Notes under the pieces: model-generated | Databases searched by the model: none | Told to the model about the DNA's origin: nothing | Seen by the model: only the letters and a program-made list of their open reading frames with translations | Made by a program: the position numbers and the translations under genes | Shown here: positions 1 through 12,500 of the stretch, piece by piece | How positions within the stretch are numbered: the stretch's first letter is position 1 | How the letters are laid out: every line of letters begins with the position of its first letter | NCBI GenBank assembly: GCA_036785705.1 | Contig: JAWUZG010000174.1 | Span: 310,001-374,000, forward strand | Direction: 5' to 3' | Length of the DNA: 64,000 nt | DNA from: Acanthornis magna | Taxonomy: Eukaryota; Chordata; Aves; Passeriformes; Acanthizidae

Positions 1-689
1 TGCTGGGGGAGCACTCCCTGCTCGTGGGCAGCAGCTGGGTGGCCGCCTTCCTCTGCTTCATCATCCTGCTGACCACGGCGGGAAACTTCTTGCTCATCCT
101 CCTCATCGTCACCCAGCGCTCCCTCCGCAACACCTCCAACTACTTCCTAGTGTCCCTCTTCATGTCGGACCTGATGGTGGGGCTGGTGGTGATGCCCCCG
201 GCCATGCTCAACCAGCTCTACGGCCGCTGGGTGCTGCGGGGGGACTTCTGCTCCCTCTGGGCCTCCTTCGATGTCATGTGCTGCAGTGCCTCCATCCTCA
301 ACCTGTGTGTCATCAGCCTGGACCGCTACCTGCTCATCACGTCCCCGCTCCGCTACAAGCTGCGCATGACGTCCTGCAGGGCCCTGGCGCTCATCGTGGC
401 CACCTGGACCTTGGCCGCGCTGGCCTCCTTCCTGCCCATCAAGATGGGCTGGCACCAGCTGGAGTTCGAGGTGCGGCCGCTGAACGTCACCGGGCGCGGG
501 GACGAGGAGCAGTGCCGGCTGCTGGTCAGCCTGCCCTACGCGCTGGTGGCCTCCTGCCTCACCTTCTTCCTGCCGTCCGCCGCCATCTCCTTCACCTACT
601 GCCGCATCCTGCTGGCCGCCCGCAAGCAGGCGGTGCAGGTGGCCTCCCTCGCCTCCAATGTGGCCACCGCCGACGAGGCTGCACCGCAG
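1..689 (+). CDS. HTR6: HTR6 exon 1 (partial; TM1-TM5 and start of third loop)
   Basis: The frame is open from the window start to the donor CAG|GTAAGG at 690. It encodes TM1 through TM5 and the start of intracellular loop 3 (ending DEAAPQ). A glycosylation sequon Asn-Val-Thr lies at 483-491 in the second extracellular loop. The exon is very GC-rich, and the antisense open frame over it (147-1058) is a composition shadow. Confidence 0.95.
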
Positions 690-2966
690 GTAAGGTGCCC
701 ACAGGGCTCTGCTCTGCCAGACCCCCCAGTTTGGGTGCCTGGGGTGTTTCTGCCTCCTGGACAGCCTTGGGGTTGGAACTTGATGACCACAGGGAGGGGG
801 ATTTTGGGCAACATCCACCTCCCTGATGTCCTCTGAGGTGCCCCGTGCCTTGTCCCGGCAATGGAGAGCTCTGAAGCTGCTCGTGAGCACAAAAACAGCG
901 TGAGCAGAAGCAGAGAAATAAATAAGATTGAGGCAAAAATGCTCAGCAGTGCAAAATAAATGCAGTTTCGCCCCCCTCTTGGCTGGCGTCATCCCCGAGG
1001 GGTTTAATCTTATCTGACTTTCCACTCGTAAATCTTGGCCGTCGTGGGTGTGAGACATACGGGGGAGAAGGGATTTTAACTAATAGCAAATGCCAAATTC
1101 CCAAGAGCACCTTATTTTGAACAGAAGCTTCTATTTTTGTTACCTGGTCTATAAGAGGAGCTGCCAAACCCCTCCTCGTGCGCTCGCCGGTGGAAGCAGA
1201 GTGTGTGGGTTTTGTAACAAAAACGTGGCTGCACTTGTTTGTATTTCTCCAGGAGGAGGTAATTGCCACTAAATCTAACAGCTTTAATTCCCTGTAATAG
1301 GCTTTATTGACCTCATATCCTACAGGGAAAAGGCAAACTTAATTGCCTCTAAATACCTTGATTTAGTTTGTTCTCTCCGAGAGCAGAGCCAGGACTCTGG
1401 CCAGCTCCCCCACACGTGATAAGCTGCAGCAGACAGTCAAAAGGAAAAGGAGAACCAAAGAATAAACAGACAATATCATAAAACGTTTATTTTCTCGGAT
1501 GCCACAAACACACTCAGGGGATCAGGGGATGCTCAGGGGATTTGCTGTGCCATGGAAAACCAGAATCCACCCCCTGTCTTTCAGCTGAGGCCCAAAAGGT
1601 TCCTTGAAGCCCCAAACTGCCTGAGAAACAAGGGGTCAGCCAGGGAACCCTCAAATTTCATCTTTTAACCTTTTTCATCTTCATCTCATTTTAGAGATTT
1701 TTGCTCTCTTTGTGGGCAGAAGCTGTGGCAACAGGGCATTGCTTAATTACAGCGGAGGGCTGAGATAATCACTTAATTTTAGTTTGCGGGAGGGGATGGA
1801 GGGCTGGGCTATGGTGTTTGGAGGCTGAAATGTTTCCCATCCTGCTTTTAAAAACATAATTAGCTTGCTGCTGTTGGAGCTGCCTGTTTAGGGCAGGCTT
1901 TATCCTCACAGGGACTGAGCTGGGCTTTTCTCTAAAGAGCAGCCTAGTGAGACAACGCCGATGTTACAGTGAATAAAATAATGCTCTCAATGTTGAGGGT
2001 TTCTATCACTTCCTCTTCTTAATTTGTGGTTCCAGGGCTGCGGTGTGTGCCCTGCTCCTGCCTCTCAGAGAAAAGCATTACTAGCAGGGTTTTTGTGGGA
2101 TCTGGAGCACCAAATGCCACTTTTCTTGGGCAGAGGCCAGGGGAGCGCTGCCCACTTCTCCCTGTCTCTGGCCGCAGGTCCCCCGCGCCCTGAGCCAGCC
2201 CCTGGCTGGCAGCGAGAGCAGGAGGTTCACCAACAAGCACAGCAAGAAGGCTCTGAAGGCCAGCCTGACCCTGGGCATCCTCCTGGGCATGTTCTTCGTG
2301 GCCTGGCTGCCCTTCTTCGTCACCAATGTGACACAGGTAAGAACCCGTGGGGGTTTTATGGCAGGTTGCCAAAAGCTTTTCCTTTGGAGTCCAGCTGGGC
2401 TCAGTTGGAGGCACCTGAGGGTCTTGCTGGAACACCCCCGGCACCAAAGATGCAATTCTCCAGGGAGCAACAGCAAGGAAAAAACCTTTCAAAAGGGGTT
2501 TGAATGCTTCCTTTGGAAGGGGAATGTTGGTGTGTCATGGGGCTGAGGTGGGACAGGCCCTAATCGCTGCTGTGTCCCCCAGGCGGTCTGTGGCTGTGTC
2601 CCAGCTGGATTCTTCGATGTGCTCACCTGGCTGGGCTACTGCAACAGCACCATGAACCCCATCATCTACCCGCTCTTCATGAGGGACTTCAAGAGAGCCA
2701 TGGGCAAATTCCTGCCCTGCTGCCGGCGCTCCGGGGAGCCGCGGCCCAGCGCCATCTCCCTGTCCATGAGGAATTCCAACAGCAGGCCCTGTGCTGCCAC
2801 GTCCCTCAAGAACGTCCTCACCCTGCAGGCTGAGACTGACTCCATCGACTCCGGGGCCCCGGGGAGTGACCCCAGGCTGCTCCTGGGCCCCGGCGCCCGC
2901 TCCGTCAGCCTTTGGGATGCGGAGCCCCCGGACACGGAGCTGCAGCTCGGCACCCCCGTGGCCTGA
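1..2966 (+). CDS. HTR6: 5-hydroxytryptamine receptor 6 (three exons, 5' end cut by window edge)
   Basis: This is a Gs-coupled serotonin GPCR of the plasma membrane. Coding exons are 1-689 (first full codon at 3), 2178-2336 and 2583-2966, all joined in phase 0, giving 409 visible residues. The initiator Met and the first N-terminal residues lie upstream of the window; the in-frame GTG at 24 is not a start. Visible hallmarks are the amine-binding Asp in FDVMCCSAS (codon 270-272), DRY at 321-329, the TM6 WLPFF (Trp at 2304) and the TM7 NPIIYPLF (from 2655). The third intracellular loop has the family's RKQAVQVASL and KHSKKALKASLTLGILLGM stretches. The two introns sit in the third loop and just after TM6, as in human HTR6. 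The C-terminal tail after TM7 is poorly conserved and ends in GTPVA. Downstream lies TMCO4, facing it. Identity is confident because nearly all seven helices match the 5-HT6 subtype. Confidence 0.96.
690..2177 (+). other. HTR6 intron 1
   Basis: This 1,488-bp intron runs from GTAAGG to a CTGGCCGCAG acceptor. I see no repeat, RNA gene or extra exon in it. Confidence 0.85.
2178..2336 (+). CDS. HTR6: HTR6 exon 2 (third loop end and TM6)
   Basis: The exon has 53 codons, phase 0 at both ends, with acceptor GCCGCAG and donor CAG|GTAAGA. It carries the basic end of loop 3 and TM6. It ends in VTNVTQ, where human 5-HT6 has VANIVQ, so an Asn-Val-Thr sequon is present at 2325-2333. Confidence 0.95.
2583..2966 (+). 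CDS. HTR6: HTR6 exon 3 (TM7 and C-terminal tail)
   Basis: Acceptor CCCCCAG precedes AVCGCVPAGFFDVLTWLGY, followed by NPIIYPLFMRDFKRAMG and a Cys pair after helix 8 (possible palmitoylation site). The stop TGA is at 2964-2966. No canonical AATAAA was found in the next 2.3 kb, so the 3' end of the transcript is unplaced. Confidence 0.94.
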   Translation, partial: AVCGCVPAGFFDVLTWLGYCNSTMNPIIYPLFMRDFKRAMGKFLPCCRRSGEPRPSAISLSMRNSNSRPCAATSLKNVLTLQAETDSIDSGAPGSDPRLLLGPGARSVSLWDAEPPDTELQLGTPVA

Positions 2967-5900
2967 GCGGGGCTCACACGGCTCTGTGTGCTGGGAAGGA
3001 TCCCCCGGAGCCCAACACAGACCTTCTGGGGCTGATTTGCCACAAGCCATCTCCCAAATTCCCTGCTCCAGTGCATGGTGCGGCTCATGGAGGGGACAGC
3101 GGCTCAGGCACTACCACGAGGAGATCGAACAAAGCCATGTGTTGCTGCTGAATTAACCTGCCTTGTCTCTCTCTCATCCCTCCTTCACTCACCATCACCA
3201 TCCCCTCACCCTTCCTGTGGCCTTTCCATCTCTGGTGAGTCTGAACTTCAGGCTCCAGACCCTCTGTGTCTCTAACCTCAAACCAAGGCTTGGTTTTGCA
3301 CAGGTAGAGCTCAGCAGATCTGCTCCGAGTGCACCGAGGGAGAGGTGCAAACACATCCTATTGCTCATGGACAAGAGGTCTGGGCTGCTTCAGCAGGAAC
3401 ACTGAGGTTTGGGACGCTTCAGCCCACGGAACATCACAGAGCTGATCTCCTCACTGGAGTCGTGTCTGTCTCAGGCTCCTGTCACACAGCGAGTTCCAGC
3501 TCGGTGGCACCGCCGTGTCTTGTCATGCAGAGCTGCACTGCGGGGGCTGAATTTGGTGCAGAATGTCCAACACTGATTTTTGGATGCTCAGTGGGGGTGT
3601 GGAGTGTGACTGACTGCGGCTCCGTGGGTGTCTCGCAGTAGTAACAGGATCAGCTCCTCTCACAGGCTCCATCCCACAGCTTCCCCCTCTGGCCCAGGAC
3701 CATCACACTTCCCTCTGACAATCCCTCACGTCCTAGGTGATGCAATTGGAAAATACACATTTTTTCTCCCTTCAAATAAGAATCTAAAGGAATTTTGTAT
3801 TTTAAATGACAATGCCAGTCCCCTCTCCAGAGCCATAAGCAGAGGGAACAGTGAGTACATGTGGCAAGTGGGAGCTTAAAAAACCCAGTAAAACAAATTA
3901 TTTTAGTAAATTCTTCCTCAAGTGCCTTTGGGCTGGCAGTTGGCTGCTGTGCCCTCCCTGGACCCTCTCCCTCCAAGCCTTCTCCCTAGTATCCAAAAGG
4001 ACAGAGCATCCCCTGGATTCAGGATGCTGGAAGAAGCAGCCACAGGCCAGGCCACTCTCAGTCATTTTCTTTCTGTGTTGCCCACAGATGTTCCAGAACT
4101 GAACAGGATATTTTATGACCAGCTTGGCAGTTATTTCCCACAAATCCCCTGGGAGCCAGGGATGAGTGACCAGAACATGCTGAGGGCCGAGCACAGGTTC
4201 AAACCTCAAACTGTCTGATGCATTTTGCCACAGATGGAGCCTGGGGCTGGTGCTGAGCACTGAGATCAAGATGTGCATCTTCCCACAGTGGCTTCATATA
4301 AATACAAGCTTGGACTACAACTCCAGTTAAAAAGGAGTAGAAAAAAGTATCATGGAGTCTGGAAGTTTGTTAGGTAACAAATCAGCCTCAGGAGATGGAT
4401 ACAGAGAGAGAGACCTCTTCAAGCCAAACATTCAAAAGCAATAATTCCTTACTGTCTCGTCCAGGCAGGTCTGTGTAATTAAGTATTTGCTTGTGGACAA
4501 ATCCTCGGATGAGCAGAGAAATCCCATCCCATCCCTGCAGCCAATGGCTGGCAAATCATCAACACCAGCTGGCAAAACAGCCTCATCCCTGTGGGATCCC
4601 ACAGCCCTGCCCTGCTGTCTGCAGCGAGGCACCGCTCCACGTGGGAGCTGGGCAGGTCTGAGCCCCCCTGGATGCTGGATTTGGGGAGAGGAATCACCAG
4701 GCACTGCATCCAAACCACGGTGCTCTGCTAGGTCACAACATCACCCCCAAACCCAGCTGTGTCTGACTCCATGAGAAATGAGCTGCAGGTAAGGTTTGCA
4801 GGAAGCCGGGGACAGGAGAGGGGGGGATAAACGTGGTGCTGGGTCAGGGAAGAGGAGGAGGGGGAGAACCCTGTGTGAACCAGAACTGGAAGGTGAAATC
4901 CCACTATCTCCCCTCTCATGAGCCAACAGGACCTCCAGATGGGGAGTGGGAGAGTTTGCACTGCTGGCAAAGCGCAAAACCCCAGTGGGGCCCTCAGAGG
5001 GGGTTACCCGCCTGCCACGTTCCTGCCAGATGCGTTTTCCTGGGCTCAGCAGCAAAACAGGCCAGAAAAGAGGCTTTTATGGAAGATGTGCATCATTCTC
5101 AAACAGTTCTGGAGCTGTGCTGGCAGGGGATGTAGGGCCAGGTCCTTCCCTCCACTATGAGACTCGGGATGAAGAGAATGCAGCCAATTCACTTTTATGG
5201 GAGGAGGTAGAAATCAAATCAATCCATGTTTGTCCTGTGCCAAGTATTGGTTTTGTTCTAAGCCAATTAAAAATATGTCTGGAGGGGGCTTTTAAGGCTG
5301 GAGATGTCTGTGGAACACAAAAGGAAAGTCTCAGTGGGTTGCTGGCTTGGAGAGCCCAGGATCAATTTTCATAAACCATCCAAAAGCCCCTTGGTTTTCC
5401 TGCTGCTTTCACCCAGTGTCCCAAACATGTTTCTAACAGGAATGGGGCCTCCAACACCCATCGCCCCCAGCCTGGAGACAGGAAACAGTTTCGGAGAAGG
5501 GAAAGTGCCTGAGCCCTGGAGCAAACCTGCAGCAGGCAGGGGAAGGAAGCCTGGCTGCCCCAGCCTTTCCCCTCCCGGTCAGCAGAGCCACAGCACGGAT
5601 GTGGATCTGTCTGGAGTGGGGCAGGCGGAGCCTGGAACACACCTGAGATCCTCAAGCCAAACTCATCTCCAGTGGAAAAATGTTTTTAATTTCCCGAGCC
5701 TTTCCCCTCCCGATCAGCAGAGCTGGAACGCGGATGTGGATCCGTCTGGAGTGGGGCAGGCGGAGCCTGGAACACACCTGAGATCCTCAAACCAAACTCA
5801 TCTCCAGTGGAAAAATGTTTTTAATTTCCTACAGATGAACTCCTCTCTGTGATATGCTCCAATTCCCCTCAGAGCCACCTGCTTCCCGCAGTCCCAGCAG

Positions 5901-6188
5901 GGACACGGTGCCGAGGGGGGACAGCTGCTCCTGCAGGGATCTGGATGGGATCTGTCTCAGATTCCCGAGGAGCAGTGCAGATTCAGGCAGGAATCAGCTC
6001 TCCCTCGCCTGGGGGAGGTGCCGTGGGTGGCTGCTCCAAACGCTTTGATCCAGTGCCACACCAGTGCCACGCTTTTCTCCGGAGGGGCTGGAAAGTGCAG
6101 CTGCAGCTCGGCCAGCTCCATCCTCTGGGAATCTCAGTGCCACGGATGTGCTGTGACAGCAGTTTCGTGCTGGCTGAGCAGCTCTGCC
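2967..6188. other. Convergent spacer between HTR6 and TMCO4 (3' UTRs)
   Basis: The two genes point at each other here. The stretch must hold both 3' UTRs, but neither end can be fixed. It contains a 135-bp tandem duplication (5562-5831), and no convincing coding exon or CR1 fragment was seen. The short open frames have no family resemblance that I recognise. Confidence 0.7.
5562..5831. repeat. Tandem duplication, two units of about 135 bp
   Basis: The unit starting 'agcctttcccctcccg' at 5562 recurs at 5697 with few differences. Each copy ends in 'tgtttttaattt'. On the minus strand this gives an ATTAAA hexamer at 5685-5690 and again at 5820-5825. Both lie 360-500 nt past the TMCO4 stop, so they are candidate poly(A) signals. 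Confidence 0.9.
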
Positions 6189-6521
6189 CTAATTTGTTCC
6201 TTTCCCCACTGCTGGGTCCTTGCTGTCCCTGCTGTGTGAGCAGTCCGGGCAGGGCAGTGAGGGCTCTCCCAGGGAAGAGCTGGAGGAATCCTCTCGGTGA
6301 GCACAGCCAGCTGGGAGAGCCTCACCCCCAGCCTCATCCTCCTCTCTCCTGGTGTCCTCCTCTCCCCGAACCTCACCGCCAGCTGCCCGCTGGGATTTCT
6401 TGGCTAGAGGGGAAAAAAGACTGCCACTGCCCTTCTCTTCCAGCTGGCATTCCTTGGTTTTAATGCCCACGGCTTTTAGGATGGTGTCCATCTGCTTCAT
6501 GTAGTCCAGGTGACCGTTTAC
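6189..6521 (-). CDS. TMCO4: TMCO4 coding exon 13 (C-terminus)
   Basis: Acceptor CCCTGCAG precedes VNGHLDYMKQMDTILKAVG, which matches human SGHLDYAKQMDAILKAVG. An acidic, Ser-rich tail then ends in PCPDCSHSRD and KGTN, with stop TAG at 6189-6191. The 110-residue tail beyond the helix is poorly conserved, but the CPDC motif is shared with human. Confidence 0.94.
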   Translation of the reverse strand, partial: VNGHLDYMKQMDTILKAVGIKTKECQLEEKGSGSLFSPLAKKSQRAAGGEVRGEEDTRREEDEAGGEALPAGCAHREDSSSSSLGEPSLPCPDCSHSRDSKDPAVGKGTN

Positions 6522-9500
6522 CTGCAGGGACAAGAATCCTGTGAGTGGGGAACCCACAGGGATCCAGCTCAGCCAAGTTCTTCCTCCCAACAGCCACCAC
6601 TGCTCAGACACTTGGGTTTGGCTCTGACAGACGGAAAGAATGAGGCTGGAAAAAAATCCCAGAATCATGGAATTGTTAGGGTTGGAAAAGATATTTCTGA
6701 CCATCAAGTCCATCATGCCGAGGCCACCATTAACCCATGGACCCAAGTGCCATATCTCTTAGCTCAGCTGCCTGCTCTTGCTAAAGGGGTCCTCCAGGTG
6801 CCTCAGCTCCCTTGTAAAAGCCAGGATTACCTCATTTAAATTAGGATACAGTCATTAAACATCACACAGCTACCAAGATGAGGTTCTTGGCAGGAAGCTG
6901 CACTGATCCATCCCACCCCCTATAAAACCAGGAGCCCAGGAGTTATGGGTTCATAAAACAAATAAAGGTCAACAGTACGTGAAAAAACCCAGACAGTTTT
7001 ATTGTAAGATGAGTTCCACAATAAGATAACACCTTCTGAGAAGGATGTTGGAAAGTTCCCTTCAATCAGGGCACAGGAGGAAAGAAAACCTCCTCTGCAG
7101 GTGGTTGTTGCTAAAGGCCACAGTGGCTGAGAGGCTGAAATTCCTTCCACATTCCAGGTGTCTCAAGTGTACCAACAGCAGCCCCAGTTATTTCAGCATC
7201 ACTAGTAAATCCAAATTTTAGCAGTTTAAATCCTTCCTGACCCAGCCGGAGAGATGTCTCAGTCTTTTATTTTCCCAAACTTGCTAGTAATTAGGGAATT
7301 TCTGCAGCAGGGAATACCTGTAACCTCAGTCCCAGGTTTCCTGCTTCCCAGACACAGGGATGACTCCCCCAGGAAGGGATGATGATGGTAAGAGCTCTTC
7401 ACAGAGCTCTGTAAAGACACCAGCCCTGGACCTGTGCTCATCTCCTGTTCACCCCTGCCTGGTGCCAGAGCAATCCTTCAGCTGCCCCACCCCTGGAAGT
7501 GCCCAAGGCCAGGCTGGACAGGGCTTGGAGCAATCTGGGCTAGTGGAAGATGTCCCTGCCCATGGCAGGGGTGGCAATGGATGGGCTTTAAGGCTCCTCC
7601 CAACCCAAACCTCTCTGGGATTCATGGTTGCCAGCACCAGGGCTCCCAGCACACCTCTCCCCAAGCTAAACACAACCTTTCCTCCACAAATCCAACCCCC
7701 CGAGCTGTTGGTGTGAAGCAGCTTTGGAGGGGGACATTTGGCTGCACTGAGGGCTTGGAGCAAACGGAAGGATTTAATCAGCACCTCAGGAACACAAATA
7801 TGTGACTTGAATCTGTCCAGATGGCTCAACGGGCCCTGGATGTTTTGAACAGATTAGTTAATTAAAATAACCATGGAAGAACTGGGAACTGTGGACATTG
7901 TCCTCTGGAAAATACAACCTTTTACTGCTCACTCAGGGGGGCTGGAGGAAGGAATGACCATGGTCTTGGGCAAGATGGGGAGAGACAGGAAGGAACTGGA
8001 GTTCTGGGAGCAGGGGCTGAAGGCTCTTGGTTTGCTGCATTCAGAACCTCTCCAGTCACACCATCTGCCTGCCCTGGCTTGGGAATTCTCAGCCTGCTGT
8101 TACCGAGTCATTAGTCAGAGAGAACAAATTTCCTTTGCCACCCTAAGGACTGATTTTCATTACTGCTCAGTACCCAGCAGCTTCCACTAAAACAACAGGG
8201 AATTCCTCTTCCTGGAGCACCACGATCCCTGTGAGATGCTGGGTATGAGCCATTCTGAGGAGCTGAGGCCTCATGAGAGTCTGTCCCCACTGCAGCTCTG
8301 CTAGATCTCTTCCAAGGAAACTCACTCCTGTCTCCGGGATAGCCCAGGAGAGGATTCCATGAAGCTGGGCCAGTGCAACCCCTGAGAAATGTAAGAGGAG
8401 GGAGGACTCTTCTGCTGCACTGAGCCACCGGCAGAAGAACAGCAAACAAACTGCCTTGCCACGTTAAAGCCATCCTGGTGGGAAAATCCAGCAATCCCAG
8501 CTCTCTAAAGCCTGTTTTCATCTTCAGTCTGAAAGCCTGAATTCCTCTCCTGGGGAGGTGGTGCTGGAGATAGGAGCGGAACATCTACAACAATGTCAAT
8601 AAAAACTTTAAAGGGAAATAAAGAACTATTTTAGTATTTGTCAGAACAAAGTGCAGGGGGAATTTCAGGACAAAAGGAAGAGCGTGCTCAGCACCAGAGC
8701 AAATACATTTCTGCTTGTTGCAAGGAAAGCAGCAGGGTGGGTTTATTGGGGTGTCCAGGTGACTTCTCCCAGCCATATTTGACTTTATGGTTGCTTTGAC
8801 TCACTGGAACCCACGAGCAGCTGCCTTTGGCACTGCTGCTGCTGCCGTGGGACTCCAGCACTGCGCTGGGGGATATCCAGGGGACAAAACTGATGGCTTT
8901 GCCCAGGGGGATCCATCAGCCACTCAGCTCAGCATGTTTGGAAAGGTTTTCAAGTCCAAATTTACCCAAAAGAATCAAAAATGTCCCTGAGCACAATCGT
9001 TGTGATGATTAAACTCCTGGGGCAGTGTTTCTGTTGGATACAGAGGACTAAGAATCCCAAATCTCCGGTTTGACCCACAGGAACACCGTGTGTCCCGGAG
9101 GGGGTGCTGCCAAGGGGAGGGCAGAGAAGGGCTGGGAGAAAGGAGACATTCCACATGACCCTGGCTCTGCCACGGACTCATGTGGGCACAGGCATGACTC
9201 CGTCACAACACTGTCACAACACTGATGTCACAGGCTCGACACAGCAAGATAATGCTTCATTGCTCACTCCAGAGCCAAGAACCTTCAGATCCTGCCCAGT
9301 GTCCTTCCATAAAAGCTCCACCATCCATCCCGAGCAGCCAACACAGGAGTGCACATGGTTCCAAATGCCCCTCCGGCTGCAGTGCTGCTGGAGCTCAGCT
9401 GAGTGTCCCTCGCCCCTCTGCTCCCTGGGGGCAGGTGAAGGGCAGGGCAGCTCAGCTGTGCCTTCCTCTTGCTCCCCCTCACCAAACACCCTATGGATTC

Positions 9501-12500
9501 ACAGGGAATCACTGTGGAGGCAAGCACTGTGGTGGAGAATGCACAGGTCACTCATATACCTGAGAATTTCACTGTTTTGATGTGTTTTGAGCCCATCAAA
9601 TCCAAAGATTATTCCACAGCAAAAGATTCCCTCAAGTTCAAACGCGTCTGCAGAGCTTGGTTATTTCAGCAGGAGCAGCAACAACCTTGGAGGGAATCCT
9701 TCAGGGTTGCCTTTTGGCAAATACTGTCTGTTTTCACAGAAAATGGCATTTTGTGGGGGGTGAAGCTCCTGGAGTGAGCTGCAGGTTCCAGAGCTCAGTG
9801 GATAATCACAGCTCACCTTCCAGGAGCCCTCACCTGCCCTGCGTGCCACACACAGAGTGAAACCAAACTGCAGAGCCAGCTCAGCACCTCTGGGTATTGC
9901 TATTGTTAACTCTCCCTTTCCCAAAGCTCCAGGGAATGTGTTGTCCAGGAAAAGCACTGCAGCCCAACCCTGCTCTGAATGAACTGCCAGCTCCGGGAGC
10001 TGTCGGTACAGAAGAGAAGAAGCTCAAATGTCACTTTTGCTTTCCAAAAACTCCTCAGTTCTGGATGTTGCCTCCGAACCCACACAGCCCAAATGGTGGC
10101 ACAGTCTGAGGGATTGCAGGGCTCCCAGGCTCTGCCAGGTTATCCCTCAAAACCCACTCAGCCCTGCCAAGCTGGCAGGCTCCTCCAGTCACAGACATTG
10201 CCAATGTCAGTGTAAGCCATAATTGGGAGTCTGATCCATCCTGCATGACAGGGCATCCACAGAATCCCATAGTGGTTTGTGCTGGAAGGGACCTTGAAGA
10301 TCATCCCATCCCACCCCTGCCATGGCAGGGACACCTCCCACTGTCCCAGGTTGCTCCAAGCCCTGTCCAGCCTGGCCTGGGACACATCCAGGGATCCAGG
10401 GGCAGCCACAGCTTCTCTGGGCAGCCTCTGCCGGGGCCTCTCCACCCTCACAGGGAGGAATTCCTTCCCAATATCCCATCTATCCCTGCTCTTTGTCAGT
10501 GGGAAACCATTCCTCCTTGTCCTGCCACTCCAGGCTCTTGTCCCCAGTCCCTCTCCAGCTCTCCTGGAGCCCTTTTAGGCACTGGGAGAGGGTCTAAAGT
10601 CTCCTGAGAACCTTCTCTCCTCCAGGATGAACAATCCTAACTCTCAGCCTGGCAGGAAATGTCCTGGCTGTTTCCCAGTGTTCTGACACCTCATGGCAAA
10701 GCCCTGATGCTGCCTGGGCAGAGAAGCTGGGAAATCCAGAGGCAGAGCAGATTCTACAGCAGGAACCAGAAAACATTCACCAAGCCTTGACACAGGCTGT
10801 GGCTGAGTAAAGTTAGAACAGGAGTAAAATTCTTCTGTTTGGATTCTTAGGAAACAATGTTTTCCCAAAGTGAGGACAGTGAATACATCCACTAATTCAG
10901 AAGCTGCAATTTAAATGGATTTATTAAAAAATTGATTCAATTCACCAATTGAACATGACACCTGCAGCAATGGTGCATTCTGGGCACCAGCAGTCCTGGA
11001 GAAACCAATAACAATATATTTTAAGAAAAATTGATAGAGCTGAATTTATTTTGGAAATCCTGTCAATGCCATTTGCATTATTCCTCTTTAATGTGTCTAT
11101 TTCTGCTCTGACAAACTGAGGGAATAAAGACTGGAGCATGATTCTGCTGAGGTTCAGAGGCTTTGCTTTCCTATCATCCCTTCACGCAATCACAGCCCTT
11201 GTGGACAGAATAAGGCACTCAATTCTTATTTTCCTTCTCATTTTAAAACTCACTTGACTGGTAAAAGTTCTCTTTTCATTGCAGTGATATTTTTTGAGTC
11301 ACACTGTAATTTTTCCCTGCAATCTTCTTTCAGCCACAATGGATTGATCCAGCCACTGTCACCTCTGGGGTGGTAATTGAGGGATGTTCCCCTCAGACAC
11401 CCTCAGGCAATTCCACACCAAGGCAAGAGCTTTTTCTAAGAGTTTTTTCCATCAAACTTTGATATGTTTTGTGATCAATGTTAAAAATTCTGAGTAATCG
11501 CTGGCTTTTGCTGGTTTCATCCACTGCTGAAAATCTCTGCCAGCGTTACTCTCAATTTACCTTCAGCAATTCCACGAGGATGATGGAAAGGAGTAAAATA
11601 CAAAATATAACAAGAAAACACAGGAAGCAAATGGAGGAATCAAGTTCTGGAAGTCTAAGGGATGAGAGGGAGAGCAGCTGTACATCAGTGACAACAGGCA
11701 GGACAAAATTAGGAATTAATATTCCAAATTAACAAGAGAGTCCTTGAAAGAGTTTCAAGGGAAATGTCCCTCTGTTCCCACGTAAAGCACTCCAAGCCAT
11801 CCCACTGAAGGAAATAGCTCTTCCATTAATTTTTTACCTGTTTGTGGAGCTGCTGTGGACTATTTTTTGTTGATGTTCTCCCCAGTGACTGCCACTTGTT
11901 TATAAGGTAGCTATAATTAGTCATTTTTCGGTGCTAATCCAAGTGGAAATTATTTAAATTCGATGGTTTAAAGAGTGTTTCAAAAGGCCCAGCATAAACT
12001 GTGCATATAATTATCACTGGGGAATAATTAGAACATAGTGTCTTGGGCCGTGGAGGACAAGAGATCCCAAAAATAAAGACTGGATTGATACACTGAATTG
12101 GAGTGCTCCTAGAAAGAGCTTAGGGGACTCAGGGGTCTGACACTAGAAACCACAGCAGGCCACCAGTGACCCAAAATATTGGACATGTTGATCACACCAG
12201 GATTATGGAAAATTTTTCAGGATTCCGCATGAAAACATTGAGAGGAGGTTCAGTGTCCATAACCAGAGGGATGTCTCAGGACCAGCCTGAAGCAGAGGGT
12301 GACTCCTGTAACATCCACAGGGATTGTCACCCTTCCTCTACCCCTCCTGCTCCAGGAATACACAAGATCTGACAGCTCAAACATTGCCATCTCTGCTGTT
12401 TTCAAACCAGGTTCTCAGCCCAACCCCATAAAACAAGGTCACCTGAGGTTAATTAAAGGATTTTTTGCTGTTTTTGGGGACAACGACCTGTTCTGACTCA

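Noticed and set aside
24..836. Treating the 270-codon frame from 24 as a complete protein
   Set aside because: Position 24 is GTG inside the N-terminal region before TM1. The coding exon ends at 689 with a GTAAGG donor, and the remaining frame is intron.
147..1058. 303-codon minus-strand open frame opposite HTR6 exon 1
   Set aside because: It lies antisense to a GC-rich conserved GPCR exon, has low-complexity His/Gly/Glu content and resembles no family. It is a composition shadow.
5304..5852. 182-codon plus-strand frame with an internal peptide repeat
   Set aside because: The repeated peptide is just the 135-bp DNA duplication read in frame. No family resemblance or splice context.
10158..10607. 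Several open frames of about 90-120 codons at 10.2-10.6 kb, and similar ones at 48.4-48.75 and 53.6-54.1 kb
   Set aside because: They share peptides such as 'CSKPCPAW' because they all translate CR1 3'-end repeats, which are noncoding there.
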